From: Planctomycetota bacterium
Lineage (GTDB): Bacteria > Planctomycetota > UBA1135 > JACQFD01
NCBI GenBank assembly: GCA_016792805.1
Contig: JAEUHX010000073.1
Span: 62,001-126,000, forward strand
DNA length: 64,000 nt
Direction: 5' to 3'
The notes under the pieces are model-generated. The model searched no databases. It had not been told where the DNA came from and saw only the letters and a list, made by a program, of their open reading frames with translations. Both the position numbers and the translations under genes were made by a program. Below are positions 23,114 to 32,074 of this stretch, in pieces (position 1 is the stretch's first letter; each line of letters starts with the position of its first letter).

Positions 23114-25639
23114 ATGAAAATTCCTTACTCTTGGCTCGGCGAGTACGTCGACCTGCGCGAGACGGCGCCGCAGCGCGTCGCCGAATTGTTGACGCTTCGC
23201 ACTTGTGAAGTTGATGCGGTGCACCACGTCGGCGGCGGGCTCGAAGGCGTGAAAATTGGGCATGTCGTTGAGTGCGGCAAGCACCCGAACGCCGACAAGC
23301 TCTCGGTAACGAAAGTCGACGTCGGCATCGGTGAGACCTTACAGATTGTCTGTGGCGCGCCCAATGTGGCGGCCGGCCAGCGCGTGGCGGTTGCGGTCCC
23401 CGGTTCGAAGCTGCCGAACGGGATGGAAATCGGCGAGCGCGCCATGCGCGGCGTCACCTCCCGCGGGATGATCTGCTCGGAGCGAGAGCTCGGGCTCGGC
23501 GACGAGCATGACGGCATTCTCGTGTTGGAGAGCGAGGCCGAGGTCGGCAAGCCGGTCGCGAGCCTGCGCTCCTTCGAGGATTGGGTGATCGAGATTGACA
23601 ATAAATCGGTCAACCATCGACCCGATCTGTGGGGTGTGTACGGCTTCGCACGCGAGCTCGCCTGCGTGCTCGGCCGCGAGCTGTGCACTCTTCCCGGCGC
23701 CGATCTCAGCAAAGCGCCCGCGGGCGAGAGCTTCCCCGTGGTGGTCTCCGACGACGGCCGTTGCCGGCGCTACCTCGCGGGCGTGCTCGCTGGCGTGCAG
23801 GTGGGAGCTGCGCCGGCGTGGATGCGCCGGCGGCTGCGTCTCTGCGGTGCGCGAGCGATCTCCAATATTGTGGACGTCACCAATTATGTGATGTTCGAGA
23901 TCGGGCAGCCGACGCACGCCTTCGATCGCGCCAAGCTGCGCGGCGGGCGCATCGACGTGCGCACGGCGCGCGACGGCGAGACGCTCGTGACCCTCGACGG
24001 CCAGACGCGAAAGCTCCTCTCGAGCGATCTCGTGATCGCCGACGGCGAAGGTGCGACGGGGCTCGCCGGCGTGATGGGGGGCGCGATGAGTGAAGTTTCC
24101 GAGGCGACTTCCGAGATCGTGCTGGAGTCGGCGAGCTTCGACGCGGCCACGGTGCGGCGCACCGCGGCGCGCCTCGGTTTGCGCAGCGAAGCGTCGGCGC
24201 GATTTGAGAAGTCGCTCGACCCTGAGGGAGCCGACGCCGCGCTCTCGCGTATTGTGGCGTTCGTGGAGCAGGGGCTCTTCGGCAGCGCCGCGCGCCTTGC
24301 GGCGCCCGTTACCATGGCGGGCAAGGGGCGCGGAATCCGTAGAAAAGTGATCTTCACTTGGCGCGGCGTCGAGGAGCGGCTCGGACTCACGGCCGAGGAG
24401 GGGCGCTCCGAGCGCGCTTCCTGGGCGTCGATCCTCTCGCGGCTTGGAATTGTGCTGGAGCCTGCTGCGGCGCAAAGCGCCGAAGGCGAGATCACGGCGA
24501 CGATTCCCACCTATCGGTCCACGAAGGATCTCACAGAACCGATCGACCTCGTGGAGGAGATCGCGCGGCTGCGCGGCTACGAGAACGTGGTGCCGCGCCC
24601 GCTCGCCGCGCCGGTGCTGCCGCCGCCTTCGCAAGGGGCGCGCCGAGCGCTCGTGCGCCGCGTCGAAGACCGGCTCGCCGCGCTAGGCTTCCGCGGGCTC
24701 GAAAGCTACTCGTTCTTGCCGGATGCGCTGATTGAGAAGCTCGGACTCAGCTCGCGGTCTTTTGTGACGGTCAAGAATTCGATCGTCGTCGACCAAAGCC
24801 GCGTTCGCCGCGCCGTGCTCCCGTCGTTGCTCGGTCTCGTGGAGCGGAACCTTGCCCTCGAGCCCGATCTGCGGCTCTTTGAAGTGGGAAAGGGATACCT
24901 CCCCGAGCGTCCCCGCCAGGATCCTTGGGTCGGCGGCCAACCGGGAGAGCCGCTCGAAGTCCACTCGGTCGCGGGCGTGCTAGCCCGCTCCGGCCCCCAG
25001 AGCGATCATTTTGACGGCGCGATCTTCTACGAGGCGAAGGGATTTGTGGGCTCTTTGCTCGACGGCCTCGACTTGCGGGCGGAGTTCGTTCCGCTCGACC
25101 GCCTCGTCCGCCCCGATGGAACTTTCGCGGCGAAGGTGCCGGCGTATCTCCACCCGAAGCGCTCGATGATCGTCGGCGTTAGCCACAAGGCCCCTCGCAT
25201 CCTTGGCTACTTTGGCGAGCTGCATCCGGAGGTCGCCGAGCGGCTTGGGCTCTTGGGGATCTCGGTGGCCGGATTCGAACTCGACCTGGACGCGATGGAG
25301 GTCGCCTGCGGCGAAGCCGGAGCGCGCCGGTTCACGCCGATCCCGAAGTTCCCCGGGATCACCGTCGACGTGGCGCTGGCCGCCCCGGAGTCGGTCCGAG
25401 CCGACGAGCTGGAGGCGCTCGTGCGCGCCACGGACGCCAAGCTCTGCCGGTCGATTGCCCTCTTCGACGTCTATCGCAGCGCGGAGCTCGGTGCCGGGCT
25501 GCGCAGCGTGGCGTTCCACGTCGAGCTGCGCTCCGACGAGCGCACCCTCGGAGACGCGGACGAGTCGAGCTTCCTGAAGGCGCTGGCGGGGCGGGCGGAG
25601 CAGGCCGGCTTCACGCTGCGCGGCTGGAGCGCGAAGTAG
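23114..25639 (+). CDS. pheT: Phenylalanine--tRNA ligase beta subunit
   Basis: The 841-residue protein has the N-terminal EMAP-type tRNA-binding domain (about 40-150, with GKHPNADKLSVTKVD). The B3/B4 editing domains, B5 DNA-binding-like domain and inactive catalytic-like core follow. The C-terminal ferredoxin-fold anticodon-binding domain (from about 745) is complete, ending RGWSAK. Length is slightly above the usual 790-800. The start is ATG 23114, immediately after pheS. A GC hairpin without U-tract (25653-25681) follows the stop. Confidence 0.96.
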   Translation: MKIPYSWLGEYVDLRETAPQRVAELLTLRTCEVDAVHHVGGGLEGVKIGHVVECGKHPNADKLSVTKVDVGIGETLQIVCGAPNVAAGQRVAVAVPGSKLPNGMEIGERAMRGVTSRGMICSERELGLGDEHDGILVLESEAEVGKPVASLRSFEDWVIEIDNKSVNHRPDLWGVYGFARELACVLGRELCTLPGADLSKAPAGESFPVVVSDDGRCRRYLAGVLAGVQVGAAPAWMRRRLRLCGARAISNIVDVTNYVMFEIGQPTHAFDRAKLRGGRIDVRTARDGETLVTLDGQTRKLLSSDLVIADGEGATGLAGVMGGAMSEVSEATSEIVLESASFDAATVRRTAARLGLRSEASARFEKSLDPEGADAALSRIVAFVEQGLFGSAARLAAPVTMAGKGRGIRRKVIFTWRGVEERLGLTAEEGRSERASWASILSRLGIVLEPAAAQSAEGEITATIPTYRSTKDLTEPIDLVEEIARLRGYENVVPRPLAAPVLPPPSQGARRALVRRVEDRLAALGFRGLESYSFLPDALIEKLGLSSRSFVTVKNSIVVDQSRVRRAVLPSLLGLVERNLALEPDLRLFEVGKGYLPERPRQDPWVGGQPGEPLEVHSVAGVLARSGPQSDHFDGAIFYEAKGFVGSLLDGLDLRAEFVPLDRLVRPDGTFAAKVPAYLHPKRSMIVGVSHKAPRILGYFGELHPEVAERLGLLGISVAGFELDLDAMEVACGEAGARRFTPIPKFPGITVDVALAAPESVRADELEALVRATDAKLCRSIALFDVYRSAELGAGLRSVAFHVELRSDERTLGDADESSFLKALAGRAEQAGFTLRGWSAK

Positions 25640-25652
25640 TGGCGGGCGCCCT

Positions 25653-25681
25653 CGCCGGCTGGAACTTCTTTCCGGCCGGCG
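25653..25681. other. GC hairpin after pheT
   Basis: A 7-bp stem (cgccggc at 25653-25659 with gccggcg at 25675-25681) lies 13 bp after the pheT stop. No T-run follows, so it may stabilise the mRNA 3' end or aid factor-dependent termination rather than act alone. Confidence 0.4.
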
Positions 25682-25751
25682 TCCGCGGCTGCGGCTTTGG
25701 GGCGCGATGGCTTAACCTTAGCAGCCCCGAAGTCCGCCGCACCGCGCACCC

Positions 25752-27167
25752 TTGAAAGTTCACTTCACGAATCCGCCGAGCCCTAAGGAGTACCGCGTCT
25801 CGCGCGGGCTCATGGGGGGCTTCGGCATGGCGGTGAATTCGCAGCTCCTCTACCCGCCGATCGAGCTTGCCCACGTGGCCTCGGTGGTGGAGGCCGACGG
25901 CTGCACGGCGTCGATGTTCGACGGAGATGCCGAAGGGGCAGACCTGGAGGCAACGGCAAAGGCGGCGGTGGCCGCCGCGGCGGATCTGTACGTTTTCGAT
26001 TCTTCGTCGACGACGTTCGACCTCGACCTCGGGCTTGCAACAAAAGTTCGCGAGGCGACGGGCAAGCCGGTGGCGCTCCTTGGGTCGCAAGTGACCAATA
26101 CGCCCGAGGAAGTGTTCACGCGCTCGAAGGTCGATTACGTCGTGCGCGGCGAGCCCGAATACAGCGTGCGCGACCTCGCCCGATTTTTGCGCGGCGATTC
26201 CCGGTGCGACGCGATCGAGAAGGCGCTCGGGCTCTCCTATCGGGGGAGCCAGGGTGTGGAGAGCACGCCCGATCGAGAGAAAATTGAGAACCTCGATGAG
26301 CTGCCGTTCCCTGCGCGCCACCTGCTGAAGAACGATCGGTACCGAATCCCGGGCATGGAAGGGCCGGTGACCACGGTGAAGAGCAGCCGAGGCTGCCCGC
26401 TCGACTGCGCTTTCTGCGGATACACGCTCTCGCAAGGGCTGCGGTTCCGGCTGCGGGGACCCGAAAGCGTCGTGGCGGAGCTGGCGGAGATCCGCAATCG
26501 CTTCGGTCTTCGGAATATTGTGTTCCGCGATCCGATTTTCTCGATGCGCAAGGATCGGGTGGCGGGGATCTGTGATGGGATTCTTGAGAAAGGGATCGAC
26601 ATCCGCTGGCAGTGCGAGACGGCGGTGATGTGGCTCGACAAGCCGCTTCTCGAGAAGATGGCGAGGGCAGGGTGCGTGCATATTTCACTCGGCGTCGAGA
26701 GCGCCGATCCGGAGATCCAGAAGCGTTATTGTGGGAACAAGCTGCGGAACCACGAGCACGCGCAGAAGGTGTTCGACGCGTGCCGGGAGCTCGGGATCGA
26801 GACCCGGGCATTCTGTATGATTGGCTTCCCCGGTGAGACGCCCGCGCAGGCGGAATCGACGGTGAAGCTCGCGCTTTCTCTCGATCCCGACCAAGTGCAA
26901 TTCTGCACGGTGACGCCCTACCCAGGGACGCCGCTCTACAAGGAGCTCTACGGGAACGCACCGATCGACTACAGCAAGCTCACCGGACATTTTGTGAACC
27001 ACATCAATCCGGTGATGTCTCCGACGGAAGTCGAGGCGAAGATCAAGGAAGCTTATCGGCGTTTCTATCTGCGCCCGCACCGGATCGCCCGCGAGCTCCG
27101 CCACCCGGTTCGCCTCGCGAACAAAGCAGTTCGTTACTTCACGCTGTTTAAGTCGCGCGCAAGCTAG
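25752..27167 (+). CDS. B12-binding-domain radical SAM enzyme, unknown substrate
   Basis: The 471-residue protein has an N-terminal Rossmann-like cobalamin-binding-type domain (about 1-150) and a radical SAM core. The 4Fe-4S cluster ligands are Cys215, Cys219 and Cys222 in RGCPLDCAFC (CX3CX2C). The core ends around 420 with HFVNHINPVMSPTEVEAKI. The canonical DXHXXG cobalamin motif is not seen, as in many relatives. Such enzymes modify lipids, tetrapyrroles or natural products; the substrate cannot be told from sequence. TTG 25752 is the only suitable start. No partner genes are adjacent: pheT is upstream and repeats are downstream. Confidence 0.85.
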   Translation: MKVHFTNPPSPKEYRVSRGLMGGFGMAVNSQLLYPPIELAHVASVVEADGCTASMFDGDAEGADLEATAKAAVAAAADLYVFDSSSTTFDLDLGLATKVREATGKPVALLGSQVTNTPEEVFTRSKVDYVVRGEPEYSVRDLARFLRGDSRCDAIEKALGLSYRGSQGVESTPDREKIENLDELPFPARHLLKNDRYRIPGMEGPVTTVKSSRGCPLDCAFCGYTLSQGLRFRLRGPESVVAELAEIRNRFGLRNIVFRDPIFSMRKDRVAGICDGILEKGIDIRWQCETAVMWLDKPLLEKMARAGCVHISLGVESADPEIQKRYCGNKLRNHEHAQKVFDACRELGIETRAFCMIGFPGETPAQAESTVKLALSLDPDQVQFCTVTPYPGTPLYKELYGNAPIDYSKLTGHFVNHINPVMSPTEVEAKIKEAYRRFYLRPHRIARELRHPVRLANKAVRYFTLFKSRAS

Positions 27168-27216
27168 CCCGCGCGCGTGCGCGGCAAAGTGGATGCTCCG
27201 CCGAAGGGCGCGGGCG

Positions 27217-27590
27217 CGCGCAGAACTGTAAACAATGCCGCGGGGGGCGTCGCAAAACTGTAAGTAATGCCGTGGGGCGCGGGCGTTGCCCGCGCCGATC
27301 TCGCGCGCGCGTGCGCGCGCGGATGACGAAACCCGCCTTCGACGGTTCGTCATCGCGCGGGGCAAGCCCCGCGCCATGGTTCGGCGCGTGCGCCGACCCT
27401 ACGGGTCGATTGGGAAACCACGCGCGCCATGACCTCGCATCTGCGGAGTTCGCCGCGCCAAGACCGACCCACGCTCCATTCCAAGCTGTCACTTATTTGT
27501 AAATGAGTGGGCGTGCTCAAAACTGTAGACAATGCCCTGCGGCGCGGCGTCGTAAAACAATCAACAATGCCGTGGGGCGCGGGCATTGCC
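27217..27590. repeat. Short repeat unit: aactgta..caatgccgtggggcgcg, four copies
   Basis: Four related 30-35 bp units occur, starting near 27221, 27253, 27518 and 27553. Each has the pattern (a)aactgta-3 nt-aatgccgtggggcgcg, with small changes. They precede hairpin-chain copies B and C. A related stretch (aattgtaaatcgagccgtagggcgcgg) precedes copy A at 11446. They therefore look like the left end of that repeat. Confidence 0.7.
27272..27500. repeat. Hairpin-chain interspersed repeat, copy B
   Basis: This is the best-preserved copy. In order it contains ggcgcgggc/gcccgcgcc, an alternating CG palindrome, gatgacgaa (27322-27330) with ttcgtcatc (27346-27354), and gcgcggggc (27355-27363) with gccccgcgc (27366-27374). 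A tcggcgc/gcgccga stem and a conserved tail to about 27500 follow. The arms are perfect 7-9 bp pairs. The copy begins exactly 300 bp before copy C. Confidence 0.85.
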
Positions 27591-27700
27591 CGCGCCGATC
27601 TCGCGCGCGCGTGCGCGCGCGGATGACGAAACCAGCCACCAATTCCTCACACCGCGGGGCGCGCCCCGCGGAGACCGGTCGGCGCGTGCGCCGACCCCAC
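27572..27700. repeat. Hairpin-chain interspersed repeat, copy C (truncated and changed)
   Basis: The first two hairpins are almost identical to copy B. The gatgacgaa arm is kept but its partner is lost. The next stem has changed to ccgcgggg/ccccgcgg-like arms, and the tcggcgc/gcgccga stem remains (about 27679-27695). The tail is absent. The paired changes in the fourth stem keep it able to fold. Confidence 0.8.
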
Positions 27701-27708
27701 TTCTCCCA

Positions 27709-27825
27709 AAGAGCGATGTCGATTGCGCCAACCCCACTTCAGGCAGAGTGAGCGACGTCGATAGTGCTGGTCCCACTTCAGGCAGAGTGAGCGACGTCGA
27801 TTGCGCTGGTCCCACTCCAGCCAGA
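27709..27825. repeat. 39-bp direct tandem repeat, three copies
   Basis: Units lie at about 27709-27747 (diverged), 27748-27786 and 27787-27825. Each holds gcgacgtcgat, a 'gctggtcccact' segment and 'ccaga/aggcaga' at the end. The array joins repeat copy C to the 3' end of the minus-strand sigma-fusion gene. It is not in an open frame shared with a neighbour. Confidence 0.8.
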
Positions 27826-27865
27826 GGGAGCAAAGGCAAACGCACAGACCTCCCCGCAGCCCTTC

Positions 27866-30800
27866 TTACTCAAGCACGAGGGCGATCGGGGAGGTTCCAT
27901 CCTCGATTTTGAATGAAACCTCAGCGCGCACCTTCGCGCCGTCGGTGTCGCGCGCCGAGAAGGTGTAAGTTCCCGGGCGCAGCGAAAGAGGGAGGGTTGC
28001 CGACTTCGATTTGTGGGCACCGAAGGAGCCCGACCAGACGGTAGCTCCCGACGCATCGATCATGCTGCCTTCGAGTGTCCCGAGCGGCGCCTTGCCATCC
28101 TTGCGCGTGCACTGGATGGATCTCGCGACTCCCGCGGCGAGCTCCACGTCGCGCGCCTCCCGCGCCCCCGGCTGCGCGTCGAACTCGAAGCGTTCGGTTG
28201 CAATCCCTTCCCCGGAGACCGTGACGGCGTGGAGTCCCCTGGCCAGCGGCGAAGAGACGAGCAGCGCTCCTTGCCGATCAAAGGTGGTCCAGGTGGAGCC
28301 GCCGTCGCTGCCTTCCAGTCGAGCGGTCGCCTGCAGGTTCGAAGGCAGCTCGGCGCCGACGCGGCGCAAACGAAGTGTAAGAACTGCCCCGCGCTCGAGT
28401 CGCACCTCGCCGAGGTCGACGGGGCGCCCCGGCACTAGGTCGTGCATGCTCTTGACGAGCGGCGGGAAGCCTTCGCACTCAAAAGTGAGAGTGTGCTTGC
28501 GCGCCGCAGCTATCGGTCCGACGCGAAAATGCGCCTGCGAGCCATTGGCGGAAAACTGAGTCGATCGGCGCTCTCCCACGATCTGGTGCGACACCGTCGC
28601 GGCCGGCAGGGGCCTGCCGTCGGGATCACAAATCGAGCCTTCAACAAAAACCGTCGGCCGCGATGCCTCCGTCACCCTCAGCACCACTTCGGCCAACCCC
28701 GGCGATACGTGCTCGAGTACGGCGCAAGGCGGATCGAAGCCCATCGGGTCGGGTTTCTTGCCCTTCGGCGGGGGCTCGAGGGCCTCCACCACAAATTCGC
28801 CCTCGCCGAGGTGTCTGGCTTCGAATCGTCCAGCGCCGTCGGTCGCGATGAAAGGCACCCCGAGCACATTCCCGTAGATCGACTGCGGAATCACTCGAAC
28901 GAGCCAGCCGGCGAGCGGCGCGCCCTCGTCGTCGAGCACGCGTCCGACGAGATCGCGCGACGCAGGAAAGACAGGATCAAAGCGCACAGTGGCGCCCTCA
29001 TCGACGACGACTGTGGCTCTCTGCGAAGGAGCCTCGCCAAAGCTCGCCGTGATCTCGAAGGATCCGGGCCCGAAATCGGTGAGCTTGTAGGTGCCATCGG
29101 GCAAGGATCGGGCCGCGCGAAATTGTGGAGTGTCCCGCCGGCCGCATGTGATTGAGGCGCCTTCGAGCGGGCGCCCGCTCCCGTCGCTGACGCGCCCTTC
29201 GACGCTCGATGCCACAGGCAGCGCGATCTCAAGGTTCGTTGCGCCGCCCGCGACGACCTCAGTTTCGATGCTCACAAATCCATGACCTTCGGCGCTGGCT
29301 GCCACCGGCCACGTCCCCGGCGCCAAAGGGAAGAAGCGGAATCGCCCCTGCTCGTCGCAGACGGTATCTGTGGCAAGGCGCGAGCGCGGAGTCTCCGACG
29401 CGCCGCCCTCGGCAACCCAGGGCACTCCGTCGCCGAGGAGCAACCGCGCTCCTGCGACTGCGTGCCCGGTGCGATCGACGACACGCCCCTCGATCCGTGC
29501 GCCCATCGCGCCGAGCGTCAGAGTTTTCTCGACGCGGTCCTCCGTGGCTCCCGGCTTGGGTCGAAAGAGCCACGGCTCCGATGGGGCGGCGGCGCCTGAG
29601 GTCGCCACGATCACCACATCTTCCGAGACGTCGAATAGTGTGATCTCGCCTTTCGAGTCAGCGCGTCCCGATTCAACGCGCCGAATCGGCATCTCCCGAG
29701 GGCTGCCGAGCCAGACTGAGGCTCCCGCTGCCGGCCGTCCGTCGAAGTCTAGAATTCGAAGAGCGACCTCAGTTCCCTTGAGAAGATCGATGCGATGGGT
29801 CCGGTCGCTGCCGGGCGCACACTCGAGAATCAACACAGTAGATCGCCGGTCGACCTGCACGAGCACACGTCCGGCGGGCACAGCCTCGAATCGTGCGATC
29901 CCGTGGCTATTCGTAAACATGCCGAGATGCTTCACATATCCTGAGAGATCCGCGAGGATCGGCAGGAGCCGAATCCCGACCTGCGGGACCGGCGATCCGT
30001 CTCGGGGGCTGCGCACTTCGAGGGTTAATGCGCCGGTGTCGCCCGCCTGCGCCGCGCGCCGCGGGGCGGGCTCGCTCGATTTCGATGTGGGCTTGAGTTG
30101 TTCCTTCGATCCGCGATCGACCTGCGCGACGGCGGGCTCCGCATCGGCGGGCCCGGGCGACGGCGCGGGAGCCGCGATGGAGACTTCTCGCTGCGGTTCC
30201 GTATTGGTTGATATCCGCTTCGCACTGATCATCGGCCAGAGAGCTGCGCCAAGGCCGGCCAGCGCCAGCGCCGCGATTATCCCTTTTGTTTTTGTGGATA
30301 TCATAAGAAGCGGTCCGGTGCTGGAGAATGGGAGAGAAGCGCTCGGAGTCCCGGCGAGCGCCGCCATCCACCCGTGGAGAGGACGGCCGCCGATCGGTGC
30401 AGCCGCTGTCACCCGTTCGCGCAGCTGATCGAGCGCGCGTCGCAGCCGCGTTTTCACCGTGTCGACCGGGAGCTCGAGCCGGCGCGCGATCACTCGTGGC
30501 GGGAGCCCGTCGTAGTAGCGAAGCAGCACAACGGTGCGGTACGGCTCGGGCAGCGCGACGACGGCTGCGAGAAGCTGCGTGCGCGCCGCCTCGCGCGCCG
30601 CCAGCTCCTCCAGGCTCCCGTCGACTTCGGAGCGCGCAGTCGATTGCTCGCGATGGCTGCGCCGACGGTCGCTGCGGAGTTCGTCGAGGGCGAGGCGTCG
30701 GGCGACCGTCGCGAGCCAACGGCGCAGGGAACCGCCGGATGTCGGCCCGCAGCGCAGCGCGGCGAGCCAGGTGCCCTGCACCACGTCGTCGACACGGCTT

Positions 30801-30883
30801 TCGTCCGCCAAGAGCTGCCGCGCCACGGCCCGCACGAAGCGGTCGTGGGACAGGAGCGCGTCCAGTTCGGCGTGGGGGTCCAT
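27866..30883 (-). CDS. ECF sigma factor fused to membrane anchor and carboxypeptidase-regulatory-like repeats
   Basis: The 1005-residue protein starts with a complete ECF sigma factor: region 2 at about 13-80 (RVDDVVQGTWLAAL) and region 4 at about 105-158 (LPEPYRTVVLLRYYDGLPPRVIARRL). A short linker and a single membrane helix (about 200-218) follow. Then comes a Pro/Ala linker and some 750 residues of beta-sandwich units of the carboxypeptidase-regulatory (CarboxypepD_reg/transthyretin-like) type, for example GRVVDRTGHAVAGARLLLG and GRVSDGSGRPLEGASIT. ATG 30883 is chosen over the longer frame because sigma homology begins there. A Met at residue 194 could serve as an internal start for the anchor-repeat part. 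Confidence 0.85.
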   Translation of the reverse strand: MDPHAELDALLSHDRFVRAVARQLLADESRVDDVVQGTWLAALRCGPTSGGSLRRWLATVARRLALDELRSDRRRSHREQSTARSEVDGSLEELAAREAARTQLLAAVVALPEPYRTVVLLRYYDGLPPRVIARRLELPVDTVKTRLRRALDQLRERVTAAAPIGGRPLHGWMAALAGTPSASLPFSSTGPLLMISTKTKGIIAALALAGLGAALWPMISAKRISTNTEPQREVSIAAPAPSPGPADAEPAVAQVDRGSKEQLKPTSKSSEPAPRRAAQAGDTGALTLEVRSPRDGSPVPQVGIRLLPILADLSGYVKHLGMFTNSHGIARFEAVPAGRVLVQVDRRSTVLILECAPGSDRTHRIDLLKGTEVALRILDFDGRPAAGASVWLGSPREMPIRRVESGRADSKGEITLFDVSEDVVIVATSGAAAPSEPWLFRPKPGATEDRVEKTLTLGAMGARIEGRVVDRTGHAVAGARLLLGDGVPWVAEGGASETPRSRLATDTVCDEQGRFRFFPLAPGTWPVAASAEGHGFVSIETEVVAGGATNLEIALPVASSVEGRVSDGSGRPLEGASITCGRRDTPQFRAARSLPDGTYKLTDFGPGSFEITASFGEAPSQRATVVVDEGATVRFDPVFPASRDLVGRVLDDEGAPLAGWLVRVIPQSIYGNVLGVPFIATDGAGRFEARHLGEGEFVVEALEPPPKGKKPDPMGFDPPCAVLEHVSPGLAEVVLRVTEASRPTVFVEGSICDPDGRPLPAATVSHQIVGERRSTQFSANGSQAHFRVGPIAAARKHTLTFECEGFPPLVKSMHDLVPGRPVDLGEVRLERGAVLTLRLRRVGAELPSNLQATARLEGSDGGSTWTTFDRQGALLVSSPLARGLHAVTVSGEGIATERFEFDAQPGAREARDVELAAGVARSIQCTRKDGKAPLGTLEGSMIDASGATVWSGSFGAHKSKSATLPLSLRPGTYTFSARDTDGAKVRAEVSFKIEDGTSPIALVLE

Positions 30884-30992
30884 CGGTTCTGTATGGAATA
30901 GACGGCGTGCGGTGCGGATCGAGTTCACGCCCCTCCCGTCGCGCCTCGCACCGAGCGTGCGGAGGCGGTCGGGCTGCCGATAGTGTCGAGCC

Positions 30993-32054
30993 ATGCCGCT
31001 CCCCGAACAGACGCCTGATTCGGCACAAAGCCGTGATCTGCTGCTCGACGCCATGCGGGCGCTCTCGGTGCTGCGCGTTCTCGTGGTGCATACACTGAAT
31101 CGCTACAACACCGATGCGTTGACGGTGTTGTCGTTTGTGCACCCCGGAATGCCGTTGGTGTTCGCAGTCAGCGGTTCGCTCACCTATCGGGCACTGACGC
31201 GCGAGGGCGCTGACATCGAGTCCTTCTACCGCGGACGGCTGCGCCGGATTCTGCTCCCGCTCTGGCTCTACGGCGGCCTTGTCCTTGCCCTCCTCGTTCC
31301 TCTCGACCTGCTCTTACGCCACCCCTGGCATGACGTGCCCTGGGAGCAGACATGGCGCTGGATTGTTCCCCTTGCCGGTCCCATCGCGAGCCAAGCCAGC
31401 AAGATTCTTGTGCTCCATTTGTGGTTTGTGCCCCCGTTTCTGTGGCTCATCGCTATGGCGCCACTCCTCGTGGCGCTCCATCGGCGCGCCCCAGGGCTCG
31501 GTGCCGCGGCGGCGCTGGCGGCTTCCGCGGCCCTTGAGCTGTCCCACAATAATGTTCCGGGCGCGTTCGCAGATACGCTGGCCTTTTCTGTGGCTTTCCA
31601 GGCCGGGTTCTTCTGGGCCGATGGCAGGCTCCAGTCGCTGCACAGCGTGTCCCTCGCGGCAGCGGCCGCGGCGTGCTGGACGCTCGGGTTTCTATTGCAT
31701 CGGCACCTGACCCCTGGACTTCTGTTGTACTCGGTGCCTGTTGCGCACGTCCTCGTCGGCCTCGCCGCGCTGCCTCTGTGGAACCTCGGGCGCGCGCCGC
31801 TGGAGCGCGCCTTCGCGCAGACCTGGCTGGCGGCATTCAGCTCGCTGCTGAATCGCAGAAGCTACACGCTCTTTTTATGGGGTCCTGGTGCGGGCGCGAT
31901 CGCGTGGCGGCTGTCCGAACACGTCCCCGAGGAGGCCAAGTTTCTCGCTCACGCGGGGGGATCCCTGGCGATCCTCGCAGTTTTTGTGGGGATCTTTGGA
32001 CGCGTCGAGGATGCCGCAAAGCGGCGGACCCTGAAGTTACAGCCCGCCGCGTGA
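30993..32054 (+). CDS. Acyltransferase family 3 membrane protein
   Basis: The 353-residue protein has about ten membrane segments. The family-3 acyltransferase pattern is present: LLLDAMRALSVLRVLVVHTLNR near the N terminus with an early His, then SFYRGRLRRILLPLW, then the long helix series. Such proteins O-acylate sugars or lipids on the outer face of the inner membrane. The acceptor is not known. The gene is divergent from the sigma fusion (109 bp between starts) and convergent with gatA (20 bp between stops). Confidence 0.8.
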   Translation: MPLPEQTPDSAQSRDLLLDAMRALSVLRVLVVHTLNRYNTDALTVLSFVHPGMPLVFAVSGSLTYRALTREGADIESFYRGRLRRILLPLWLYGGLVLALLVPLDLLLRHPWHDVPWEQTWRWIVPLAGPIASQASKILVLHLWFVPPFLWLIAMAPLLVALHRRAPGLGAAAALAASAALELSHNNVPGAFADTLAFSVAFQAGFFWADGRLQSLHSVSLAAAAAACWTLGFLLHRHLTPGLLLYSVPVAHVLVGLAALPLWNLGRAPLERAFAQTWLAAFSSLLNRRSYTLFLWGPGAGAIAWRLSEHVPEEAKFLAHAGGSLAILAVFVGIFGRVEDAAKRRTLKLQPAA

Positions 32055-32074
32055 ACTCCCACGGAGGCGATTCG

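Noticed and set aside
27272..27700. A standard insertion sequence
   Set aside because: No transposase frame, terminal inverted pair or target duplication could be found.
27168..27865. A CRISPR array
   Set aside because: Repeats are palindromic and of differing lengths, the spacing is irregular or zero, spacers are absent, and no cas gene is present.
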